From assembly GCA_951799445.1 (NCBI GenBank), contig OX637288.1, positions 10,418,501 to 10,482,500 on the forward strand: a stretch of 64,000 nt of DNA. The letters run 5' to 3'. This document shows, piece by piece, positions 11,480 through 22,191 of the stretch. Source of the DNA: Pseudisothecium myosuroides (Eukaryota; Streptophyta; Bryopsida; Hypnales; Lembophyllaceae). A model generated the notes under the pieces. That model made no database searches and was not told the origin of the DNA. It worked only from the letters and a program-made list of their open reading frames with translations. The position numbers and the translations under genes are program-made. Position 1 is the first letter of the stretch. Every line of letters starts with the position of its first letter.

Positions 11480-12075
11480 AAGGGTAAAGTTTTATATCAT
11501 GAGAATGAATGATTGTTCAACAATTTAAAATATTATCAAACCAAAGAATATATGAAAAAATCATGACGTTTGTGGCACTTCAGGGTTCATGCTCAGTTTG
11601 TCATCCCATTCTATGTGTTTCACAGGTAGTCCAAGGAAATGCGGTAGGATGGCAGATGGATGAAAGCACTTGGAAATTTTCCAACAGTATCGTGCTGGAC
11701 GTATCTCCGGTGGGCGCCACCCTTGATTCTGGTATTTTATTAGAATTCTCTTTAAACTCATTCAAATTCATTCAAAGTGGGGGTTCCTGATCATGTAGGA
11801 TTGAATCTAATGAACATCGTATGAGTTGGTGTTGCCAAGAAAGTTTCTGGTGGTCCAATCACAATCTTGAATTTGAGGATTACACCATTGTCTTTTATGT
11901 TTCCATGTCCTCTGATTGTAGTAATAGATTCTATCCAAGCATAGGACGTTGCACTTTTGCATTGCACTGCATATTCCTGCCCTGAATCCTGGTTCTTGAC
12001 CTGACAAGAGAGATGCTTGGTGACAGATGGATGGGCTGCAAGTTCCCAGCACTCCCTTAACCAGTGCTTGAACAT
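11480..12075 (+). repeat. Duplicated blocks a2 (part) and a3, copy downstream of TNL-A
   Basis: This matches 38200-38770 on the minus strand. It includes the end of a2 (catgacgtttgtggcactt) and then a3. Block a3 has a likely splice acceptor, tgtttcacag, before a conserved stretch reading WQMDESTWKFSNS here and WQKDESTWKFSTV in the other copy. Further on, both copies preserve the peptides ESNEHR and FEDYxIVFYVS. The frame is broken between these pieces in both copies. On the right, a3 sits beside a2 without interruption. Here, the TNL-A segment lies between the full a2 and a3. Confidence 0.5.
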
Positions 12076-12535
12076 TTCGGAAACGCACCTTACACGAGCT
12101 CTGTAGAAGTGAAATTGTTTTTGAGATTACCAGACTGCAGAGTTCCAATGTCAAGGACGGATTGATAGATGCGAAGATGCTCAACAAGCTTAAGTGCTTC
12201 CTTTGCCAATGTGATGCAGCGGCTTTCTCTTTATTGTGTATGGACTGGTAAGCATAATTCATTCGAGACATGCTATTGTTCCTTTATGCTGCTAATTGAT
12301 GCTAGTATCCATTTTGGACATTCGAATCTCCTCGGAAAATACGAGGCCCAATTTGAGAAGCTTAGTCCTCTAATTGTTACCAATTTAGCGCCAAGAAGGC
12401 CTTTAAATTCAACTGTAAATGTCGATCAGAAAGTGGATATTGGTTTGAAAAGAGGACCTCCTCAAAATCCATCGAGCAATTCACATGCAATGTCGAACCT
12501 GGAAAATTCAATGTCGTAATCGGATACTAGCATAA
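12076..12535 (+). pseudogene. Exon-like fragments of an unidentified protein
   Basis: One open stretch (about 12095-12249) includes the peptides EIVFEITRLQSSNVKDGLID and KLKCFLCQCDAAAFSLLC, and ends at a good donor (ggactggtaagc). After about 60 bp a second stretch includes LLIDASIHFGHSNLLGKYEA and LSPLIVTNLAPRRPLNST and ends at a stop at 12517-12519. The composition looks like real protein. I do not recognise the family. It follows block a3 and may be the 3' end of the ancestral gene to which a1, X, a2 and a3 belong. Blocks upstream are broken, so I treat it as a remnant. Confidence 0.35.
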
Positions 12536-15500
12536 CTAGTAACGTAAAGGAATAATAGAATCTCAAGAGTGAACTATGCTCATTGTATTTTTTTAGAATT
12601 TTAGAAATTGTCCTTGCATGGACTTTCTGATGTTTAATTTGACTTCCTTTTTACGACCGCATTCAATGCTCTTCGGTGACTTTGATAGTGAAGATTTCGG
12701 CGCCATTTTAATTCTATTCTACTTACAAAATGATCAATCCAAATGGTCATGTATTCAACCATGAATCCGTCTTCCTCTACTGGTGCAAGCGAATTCCCAT
12801 TAAACTAGAGAATTTCAGTTGAATGGCAAAAAGTTTTATACAATTTTTGTGCTAAAGTCAAAGTGGATATGAAGTTTAAAAATCGCTTGTGTATTTCATT
12901 TTTGCAATTTGGAAACTTGCAATTTGAGCATTAAATTTTTGGTTTTTGTCAAGCCTTGACATCAACAACGGTGGGCATTGTCACAGATTGGCGCATTTGC
13001 CACCTTGGCTCCAAGTGGGAGAGGCTCAAGGTTAGTCAGCTGTGCAACCCCGTTTGGGTGGGCAATTGTATCCACTCTGGTTTTCAATGCTACTATTTCT
13101 GTAGCCATGGCTTTGGGCTCTGTGAGCCACCACATTGGCTCACAACTTAGAGGTAGAGAAAATTAAATAATTTAGATAAAATTACAAGTTAGGAATGATT
13201 AGTTGTATGAATTTAAGCTATAACCATGAACTACTGGACTTTCTAATGGGAATTCTTTAACAAAGGTATAAACTTTAGGAATTGCAATAATACAAAAATG
13301 ATGTGAAAATTTTAGAGAAAATTAGGAATCTTAAATAAAAAAAGACATTAAGTAAAAAATGAAAATTTAATTAAATAAATAAATGGTTAGATGTGAAGAA
13401 ATTGGAAATAAAATGCTACATGAAGAGAATTGTATAAAAAAATGAATTAGAAATTAAAAACACAAATACAAAAAATACAAAACTAATTAGTAGAGTTAGA
13501 ACAATTAATAGAACACTAACATTGTGAAAGGCACTTCAAAATAGCGAAAAAATAGTAAACTAGTGGGATTTACAGTAAAGTAGTGCGATTTCCCGCAATT
13601 TAATGTAAATTTCAGTAGATTAATGTAGGGATGTAATTTTAATGGATGAATCTTTAAATAATTGGCTCTTAGGATGGGAAACTAGGGTTTGAAGCTCAAT
13701 GGTGTTTGGTGTCTCTCTCTCTCTTGTGTGTGTGTTCTTTGAGCTTAGGGTTTGTGGGAGAGAAAGAATCTTGTTTTTTTCTTGATAGTCATGGAGATTA
13801 GAGGAGAAGTAGGGTTAGCAAATTTACTGAATAGGTAATCACTCTTTTTTATAAGAAAAGAAGGGAGATGATTATGATTAGAGTCTTGAGGTTAGAGTTA
13901 AAGAGGTTGAATTGGAGAAAGTAGTGAAAAAACTTGAAGTGTTGTGTTGAAAACATGGAAAGGATTGGGGGGTAGACCAAGTAGATTAGGGTGGTGAGAT
14001 GAGGATCAAGATGGAAGTCACACAATCCATGGCATGTAACCCTAGAGTATGACATGATCATTGCAAATCTAGATCCAAGATCAAACCAAGGCAAGAAACT
14101 ACCACAAGATGAATACAGGAGCAGATCAAGATAATCCAAGGCTACTTTGTCTTGCAATGAGATTCCGTTTCATTTGTATTCGGGAAGGACCAACCAGACT
14201 GGCCCTTTTTGGTCTTTTGGAGGAGGAAAAAATCAACAGTAATGTAGACGAGATGTGGAGACTGGTTGACCAAGAGGACGAGTTGAAGACAAGACCTATA
14301 GCACAAGGACCGAGGGCGTAGCTGCTTGGAACGGAGTGAAGACATCACAACGAATCAGCTCAATCTCAAGGCTGCATTTTGATCTCATCAAGAAAACCCA
14401 TTCAGAAAAAGTCAAGAAGTTGAAGAAGGAACTCGAGGATGGAATTAGGGCTACAAAATCACCATCAGGGAAATCAACACACATTTCCAAGACGCCGGAA
14501 TCTTGGAGTAGGCAACCCGGGGATCAAAGCCCAAGGCCCTTGGTTTGATGGATGTACCTCTTCTTCTTGTTTTTTATTTTTTTATTTTTTGTTTGTTATA
14601 GACACACTGAGCATATTACTAAAACGAAGCTTAAAAGGCAGCAATAAGTAAGATGGGGATCGTAATGCTAGCTGTGTGGATAAAGCGGGAAGTTGGAAAA
14701 GTGATATAATCACTCATGACCTTTAAATGCCAAGAAGTATTTTTCCAACCTAGCATGAGTCAATTCTCTATGAACTAAAAACATGTGTGGTATCAATGAA
14801 TCAAATGCATGGGAATGAACTTGGTTGAATTTGTATGTCCATGGATGCTTAGTAGGTGGTTCAATTTTAAATTACCTCAAAGAAGTTGTAGAATAAATCA
14901 TAGATACAGGCATAGTGAAGTAGTATGTGAATTGGACTTGTGATTGTCGTTTTCTTAGGGTGGTTGTGTGAGGGAGTTGTGCAGTTGTTCTTACTTAGGG
15001 CCCAATTTAGGCCATTTTGAGCCCCAATTTGCACATTCAAGTTAGATTTTGGTATATAAAGTTGTCCTAATCCACATGAATGCTTAATTGGGTGATTGTG
15101 GGTTGAAAGGAGGCACTTTTGATGGTTTTAGGGGTATTGCCCCCTTTTCCCACTTAGTCATTTAATTAAAATTGACCAAAAATATAGTTGGAGTCCATCG
15201 CTTCGAAGGCAATTTAGATAGAGGTCCCATACACTCCCCACCGGCCAACTCTAGGGGGGATTTTTGCCACATGCGGTGGAAATCTCTCATAGGTTGTAGA
15301 AGAGCTCTGAATTTGTGGTTGAGTACGTGGTTGCCTCCATTGCTGGGATTTAATCTAATTCTTCTTCTGATCTTCGGACCTTCTGAGCTGCAACAACAAA
15401 CAGCAATGCAAACTTGCTAGTTATGCCAAGGAACTAAGAAAGGACCATGTTTGATTCCCTGGCGGGTTGGGAAGGGTGTAGGATGTAATGTTGAATTATC

Positions 15501-16332
15501 AGATGCTACTTATCACTTCTAAGCTTACATCTTGGAATGGTGTCACTCTTGTTTGGATGAATATATGTAATTTTGGATGACTAAATGATAGTTCATCCAT
15601 ATAGGCAGCTCCATCTATGTCTATGGACGTAAATAGTTTCTTCCCAGGTTGCTTTTGTAGTACTTTGATTTATCTGATTATGTTGTATGACACTAATTAA
15701 ATAATTTCCAAAGTCACACTATTTGAAAGAAGTGTACTTTGCAATGTAGTTGTATTACCCTCTTTTTTTTGTTCTACTTTGATTTATCAAAAGATTGCTT
15801 TTGTACACTTTGATTTATTCAATTATTGCGTGTGACACTACATTATCAAAGGTACACTATTTGAAAGTATGGTAGTGTAGTTTGAATTGTAGAAGTATTG
15901 TCCCTTTTTTTGGTATGGTAGACCCTAATTCTATAGTAGTATCACTATCAAAACAGTTTTTGACACTTTTTCAGCAATTATTTGACACCAAAGTGCAAAA
16001 AAACACTGTGAAATGTGAATGATCTTATTGTTTGACACTAGAGTGTAAAAAAAATCTTAGAAATCTTTCGAAATGTGTATGTCAAAGAGACTATCAAAAA
16101 AAGTGTTAAAAAATGAGTCAAAAAGAGTGTCACGAAATGTGTCTAAAAATCAAAATTTAAATTTTTTATTTTTTCAGGTTTATTGGATGGATTGTGTGAG
16201 CGGATGAATTGGACTATCAACCCCAAATCTTTAGATTGCTCAAACCACCTATCCAAAATTTTCATATAGCATGATTGTACGCACATAGTTTTTGGGCTGA
16301 TGTTCTTGCACGATTTGGCTGGGTAGCCTTAG
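12536..16332. other. Intergenic sequence with scattered short reading frames
   Basis: No gene could be supported here. A CT/TG microsatellite lies at about 13710-13735. Frames around 14109-14548 and 15172-15420 are open for 60-100 codons, but show no known domain and no splice structure. The region 15560-16200 holds short diverged repeats of the words gtactttgatttat and gtgtcaaaa. I see no terminal repeats that would define an element. Confidence 0.5.
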
Positions 16333-16336
16333 TTAA

Positions 16337-17270
16337 CCCCTAAAGGTCTGAGACTATGTTTTCACCAAAATTGCTCCAAAACTGCCATTTCTAATACAAG
16401 TAAAAAACTTTAGAAAAAAATCATTTTTGGACACATGTAACCGTAAGATCTTATAGAACACTGGTTTGAGAAGATGTGGAAAAAATTTCAGAATTTTCCA
16501 CCATGTGGATTAGAAGATATCAACTTTTCAATTGACAAAACCCCTTTTTTTGTCCCTACGAAAATCCGGGCAGCTGCACTTCACAAGGTCACATTTGTAT
16601 GAAAAAATGCCCAAAATGGTGGTTACTCTTTGGAATTCATTCTTCTAGGCAAGTTGGCTACATGCTTGAAAAATTTCAGATCATTTGGAATTGCACAACA
16701 TATAGGAAAAAAATAGTAAGTAGAAAGAAGTAGAGAATGATTCAAAACACTAAATTGTTAAGGATTTATTTATAGAATTGAAAAATGCCAATCCCAACGG
16801 TTGTAATGTTGTAATAAATAATATACATCCAATGTTGTTGTTTTTTTTCAAAAATATTGAAAATTGAGTAAAATAAAGGACTTCAAAGTTTATTTTAGAG
16901 TAGAGATTCCATAACTACCCTCAAACTAAGAATCCTCATAACTTTTGACTTATTAATCCAAATGGAATGATTTAAAGCTTTACACTTACATATAAATCTG
17001 AAGAACCAATTTCAAATTTTTATCTTAAAAAAAAAAGATTTTTAAAGATTTTTTTGAGCTGCCCGGGCTACCCGCCGTGTACGAAAAATTACATATCATA
17101 CAATAAGTTTTTAACCATTTAGTCAAAAGTTATGAAAATTGTTGGGCCTTAAAGCTACTCCTTGGGCACATCTTTTGTGAAAATTTCAAATAAAAAAAGA
17201 AAAACTCCACTCGTAATGAGCTGCCCAAAATCGCTATGTTGTCAAAAAACGGTGTTTGGACCTTTAGGGG
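16337..17270 (-). mobile_element. mPB-1: piggyBac-like MITE, 0.93 kb
   Basis: The element is flanked by TTAA at 16333-16336 and 17271-17274, the target duplication specific to piggyBac transposons. Its ends are perfect 12-bp inverted repeats, CCCCTAAAGGTC. It matches mPB-3 (61523-62458) over nearly its full length in the opposite orientation, and mPB-2 more distantly. Shared landmarks are gagctgcccgggctacccgcc and aggtcacatttgtatg. It has no coding capacity. It must have been moved by a transposase supplied elsewhere. Confidence 0.8.
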
Positions 17271-17363
17271 TTAACTAGCATGTAAGCGCTGGAATTTGAA
17301 CCCACGTTTGAACCCCACCTTGTGGTTAGTAGTAGAAATTCTTAGTGTTTTATAACATATTTC

Positions 17364-17909
17364 TTCTATCCCATTTTACTAGTCCCTCTAGATTTTTTTC
17401 ATTTGTCCCAAATTTTTATGTCCTCTACTTTAGACTTAATTTTAGGATTGAATTGATTTTTTTTTGTGTTTTCCATCAACCAATGAAATGAAGCACAAAC
17501 AATCTAGTTTATTATTTATACTAAAGATTAAAAAAATATATACATATTGAATTTTAATTATCAATTTGAAGTTGATAGGGTCTAAACCTATAAGATATTG
17601 ATTTTTTCTAGTTGAATCTATGGAATTTGAAGTTGTTTTTTGCAGATCTAAACACATTGAGTAGGCAAGGTAGTTGCATTTGGGTCTTCTTTTTCTATAA
17701 TGGCTATCCTTGTTTATGTGTAGCAACTTCCTATTTTTTATTTTTCCATGAGTGCAATTCATAACTACGTCCACTTGTTTTGTAATTAAGAGGATACGTT
17801 TGTAAACATTCACTATAGAATCATTTCATTGTAAGTTGCATTAAAAAATCATTGCCAAATCTTGAATACTTTCAATACTACAAAAATGGACTAGCAAAAT
17901 GGGATGGAG
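17364..17909. mobile_element. Stowaway-like (Tc1/mariner-type) MITE
   Basis: The right terminus reads, on the minus strand, CTCCATCCCATTTTGCTAGTCC and is followed by TA (17910-17911). The left terminus reads ttctatcccattttactagtcc, so the inverted repeats match at nearly all of 22 positions. A CTCC(A/C)TCCC start and a TA target are the hallmarks of Stowaway elements. The interior is AT-rich and contains one chance minus-strand frame. Confidence 0.65.
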
Positions 17910-17911
17910 TA

Positions 17912-20340
17912 TATGAAATTGGAGATTTTTTTGTAATTTATATGAGAAGACATGCCTATTTAGCAATTCTTGCAGCACTGATTTCTTTCTTTCAAGGTGT
18001 ACAATCCTTCAAAATATACTTTATTTAATTTCCTTGAAAGGCAAGAGAAACCTAAATCAAACTTAAGCTGTTTTTGTATTTTTTCAAACTGTTTTTAGAA
18101 TTAGTTATAAATTTTCAAAGCAAAGCATTTTGTTTTTGACTAATTCTTGATGCTATAATGTTGGGAAAAAAATTTAAACACCATGATTTCAACACTTTAG
18201 TGTCAAAAATGGTGTCAAAAAGAAATTGTCAAAAGAAGTTTTGAAAACACCACCCTTTTTTGCTAATGTATAATCCATTGTATTCTTTTTGCCATGTGTG
18301 TATACATGTATGTTTGATTTGTATGTAACCCTAGTTCCAATTATTAATATTTCACCAAGCATAATCTCAAAATCAAATCCAGCCATCTTTTTTTTATCCA
18401 AATTTTCTACTCTCACTTCAACTTGCCTTCTCCTCCAATTATCTAAAGCACCCATACTATTTTTCCCTTCATCCAAAGTCCAATCAATGTCTGTACCTTC
18501 AATTTTATTGAAGAATTGTAGCAAGATAGGAGGTCTATAAAGTGTTTAGGCTTTAAAAAGTGTCCTTTTAATGCTAAGGTACATTTTTCTTTTTCATTGC
18601 ACCAACAATGTACAAATTGTGTACATTTCATGAGGTCGGCACTTTTAGTGACCATTGCATTATAACTTCAAAAATTCTTAACTACTTCCAAGAAACTTTA
18701 GAAAATATGAAACGACTTGGATTAACCCCAAAACGTCATCGAGGATAGAAAGTGTCCTCAGCAGTTTTCAACCCCTAGAAACAAGCATTAGGCATGTTTG
18801 GATGGGAAAGTACCACAAAGAGATCTTGTAGGGTTCTCAAAGCTCTATCCATCGACCTAAAATACAAACAATGCGGATCAGTATTGTGTTTTCTATGCAA
18901 ATCTGAAATTTTAGACCTTTAGGAAGTACCCCTGTTTAGCATCCAAACGAGGGGGCGGGGCTGACGTCACCGGACCAAGTGACAGGTAAGAGGTGGCAAG
19001 AACTCAGGAGTAAATGCCACATGCAGTAGACGTCGACCAATGAATGCAGAGCTTTACGCCTCCCGCGCTTTTGCAACTGCACGACTCTATGGAGTCACAT
19101 GTTTGCTCTGCAGTCACCGGATTGTTCACCGGGGTTCGTAGAATGCATTGGTTGAACGACTTAGTTTCATGCTTGGCTCCCGAAAGATCCAGACGGCAAA
19201 ATTGCTTGCAATTTTTTCACACTTGTCCACAACTCCATTGCGGCGTGTTGAACCAGTTGGATTTTAGCGCATGATTATACATTCATTTTGGCAAATTTTA
19301 GAATAACTGGATGATCAAATTCAAGTGTCTGGGGTACCTCTACGAACTACATCGAGTACGTCACGGTTTTGCAACTTTTTGTTAATTTTTCACGTCAACA
19401 TGTCAGTTTATGCTTGGAGCTTCAGTTTGTTAGTAGAGGTGCATCGCTAATTTGTAAATTTGGGTGACATACAAGGCCCCCGATGAGAAGAAACCCCATT
19501 TCAGCCTGCCATTTCTTCACCGGTGACACCATGTTTCCACATAAATAGACATATGAAACAAGAGAATCAACGGTTCAAATTTTTTCTCAGTGTCCCACAT
19601 AAACTTCAGTTCCCCTTTGTACGGTTGGATGCACTTATCCAGCAATAGATTTGACTGTAGAAATTTTCAAAAACAGACACCCCAGGAGTACATCTTGCAA
19701 GGCCAAAAATCCAATGTCACTTTGGGGTTAAATGCCAATTCTCTTTGTGTTTCAAGAGAAATCAAATTCTAGTTGAAAAACAAGAAAACCAGAGTGTGTT
19801 TGAGGGTTCCCCAAGTAGTCAGTCCTTCCAATCAGTTGGAAACTCATTTTTCAATTGAAAGACGGGAGAAACAGAGTGTATGTGAGGCTCAGTCCGGGCA
19901 ACAAGCCGGAGAGACAGTAGCCCAAGCAATCAAATTTGAAGCGAATAATGCATCATGCCAATTGGGGTTTGGAAAATTATTAGGATAAGATAGGGTAGGG
20001 TTTAGGGAATCTCAAAATTAAAACATAGCCATCCAACAAGAGAATAGAATAATAGTAGATTTTGTTGTCAAAGTAGGGGTCATGAATCTTGGGGCTTTGA
20101 CTAATTGACTTTAGAAGGGAATAGTTTGTTCCTTTGATCAAAGTCAATGATTTGACTTCCAATAATTGATAGAGAAAGAAAATTAGGAAAAAGGAAGTTA
20201 GAAGAAGAGTAGACAGAAAGAAGAATTTCAAAATGAGGAAATTTAGAAGGATGGAAGGAAGGAAGAAAAGTAAAATAGAAGGGAGATAGGAAATAAAAAA
20301 TTAAAACTATGGTAGGAAAATAAATTTGAGGCAAGAAGTT
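17912..20340. other. Intergenic sequence, no supported gene
   Basis: Short open frames occur at 18189-18524, 19044-19274 and 19590-19988, but none has a recognisable domain or paired splice sites. A weak TTAA-flanked candidate element (18726-19727) is discussed among the rejected observations. The stretch 18950-19130 is locally GC-richer with a gacgtcaccgg motif. Confidence 0.45.
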
Positions 20341-21340
20341 TGGGGACTAGAATTTTGGTATTCCAAAGTTGTAGCAAAGAAATCAAGAATTAAATGGTAT
20401 GCAAACTATACAAAAATCCTTCAAGATGGAGTGTAAAGGACCATCCGAAGAGATTTGGATCCAAGTAATGGATGACGGGACCATACTAGAGGTCAATCTC
20501 CGAGGTGTGTACTTAAACATGTCACTTCAATTCATCTTTGTTTCTTTTAATTCCAATTGCAAAGTAGGGTTCAAAATGCTCAATTTAGACTTCTAAGAGC
20601 ATTCTAAATCAAAAGTTTAGATTTGTATCCTTGTAAAAATCTTTAGAGCTTTCTAGAAACATACAACACTTGAAAAATAGACAAAAATCAAGAAAGATAA
20701 GCTAGGATGAAGTTTGATAATTAAAGAAGGTAGTTTTGGATGAAATAGCGGCTAGAATTCATCTAAATCAAGTAAAACTAGAATCCTAGAGATTATGGTA
20801 GAACCTCCCATTCTTGACTAGGAACAAATTTCTAACCAAAGCTTAAAATGTTTTTTTTTCTCCTTTCCAAGGTTGGAACTAATAAGGTCATGATACATGT
20901 TTCAAAATAGAAAGCAAGAAAGTAGTAAGTAGTAAGCAAGAAAGTGTTTCTTGAATGATCGGAATTGGAAGAGTCTATACATTAAGTATGAGTCCAAACC
21001 AACTTTTGGCTTCTAAAACTCATAGTATTTCACTATTTTGGAAAGGATACAAAATACTCTACAACTAAGGCTACTTAAAATCTATAATTGATAAATTTTT
21101 ATTTGAAGGTCTATAGTTTTGGCCATATCGGTCAAATCAACTGTAAATTCTCACTCTTTGATTGCATTTCCTCAAGTTGATATTTAAATCTATGAAAAAT
21201 CAAAATCTACAAGAAAAATCAAAATCTATGAAAAAAGTCCAAATCTATGAAAAATTCTAAATCTATATAAAATAGTCTACATCTATAAAAAAGTCTGCAT
21301 CATGAAAATTTCTAATTCAATAAATATTTCAAAATCTATC
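20341..21340 (+). repeat. Dispersed repeat with mini-exon motif, copy 1
   Basis: The core is a 22-codon open stretch from the ATG at 20426 to 20491, ending in GAG followed by GT, with peptide ...VMDDGTILE. Similar ATG-to-GAG|GT mini-exons occur at 48743-48811 (plus strand) and 42166-42104 (minus strand), each followed by AT-rich DNA containing ggatgaa and gatgaagttt words. The three are probably copies of one decayed transposon with a spliced leader peptide. From about 21180 to 21330 the repeat passes into a loose array of about 20-bp units containing aaatctat. Confidence 0.4.
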
Positions 21341-21926
21341 AAGCAAATGCTACCATTTCTAGAAGCTGAGTATCAATAGCTTCCAACAATCTTTGGAACG
21401 GTTGTACAGCACCTCCATTGAAGAATCTAGGCAATTGACAAAGTTATCGTGCCTAAAGAATTCACCAATATAACTTTGCCTCATCTTCAATAGCCATTTT
21501 ACATGGCAACCTGTTCAAGAGCAAAGCCATACAAAAGTCTACTTGCAATAGGAACATAAAATAAGATTCTTGCCTACATGAATCACATACAGTGGTTCTG
21601 TTGAGACTCTTTTTGAACACTTTCCCCCCAAAACACATAAAATGCTCATAGTGAAGAAAAGCATATCATGGCTCACACGCTCCAACTCAACACATAAAAT
21701 GCTCATAAAACAAAGCATTCAGATACAGCACAAGACCTAATGGAATGCATAAATTCAAAGAAGGGTTGGACGTACTTGAAAATATAATGTCATCTCCTCA
21801 AGCAATATGCTGGTTATTGACCTCCATTGAACGTATAGGATAAAAATAAGGATGAGCGTGCCTCATCAAGTAGGGAGGGAATTCAAAGAAAGTTCATTTA
21901 TAACTGAGATCATTTGTGCAATTAGC

Positions 21927-22191
21927 ACATTAGAGGAGATTTGGGCCTCTAAGAGACTGCGAGTTCCTGGACTGTGGGAACTCTGCAAGAACGCTGGGAC
22001 GCTGCCAAATGGCCAGTCTGACGTGGCCAAGTGACTGCCACGTCGGATTTTTTATTTTTTTATTTTTAAATAAAATAAAATATAGTATTCTCTTAACATT
22101 TTAAGAATTTTTTTTTGACAGCAGTGCGATGTTCCCAGCATCGGGAACAACCCTAAAACGGTCTTCTGGAGGCTCAAATCTCCTCTAATGT
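21927..22191. mobile_element. 265-bp MITE with inverted termini
   Basis: The left end reads ACATTAGAGGAGATTTGGGC and the right end, reversed, ACATTAGAGGAGATTTGAGC. An inner pair of inverted words (gttcc, ggaac) sits within each arm. The right arm includes a gggaacaaccct string. No unambiguous target duplication is visible, so the superfamily remains open. Insertion occurred in otherwise featureless sequence. Confidence 0.6.

Noticed and set aside
12956..13166. Two overlapping 62-64-codon frames with hydrophobic content
   Set aside because: They use the same bases in two frames, show no domain or splice context, and are surrounded by stops.
17442..17813. 123-codon minus-strand frame within the Stowaway-like MITE
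   Set aside because: It lies wholly inside a non-coding MITE, is AT-rich and has no transposase motif.
18722..19731. TTAA-flanked 1.0-kb interval with CCCCAAA and TTTGGGG ends
   Set aside because: Only seven terminal bases match, and no other copy exists in the window. Such matches arise easily in AT-rich DNA.
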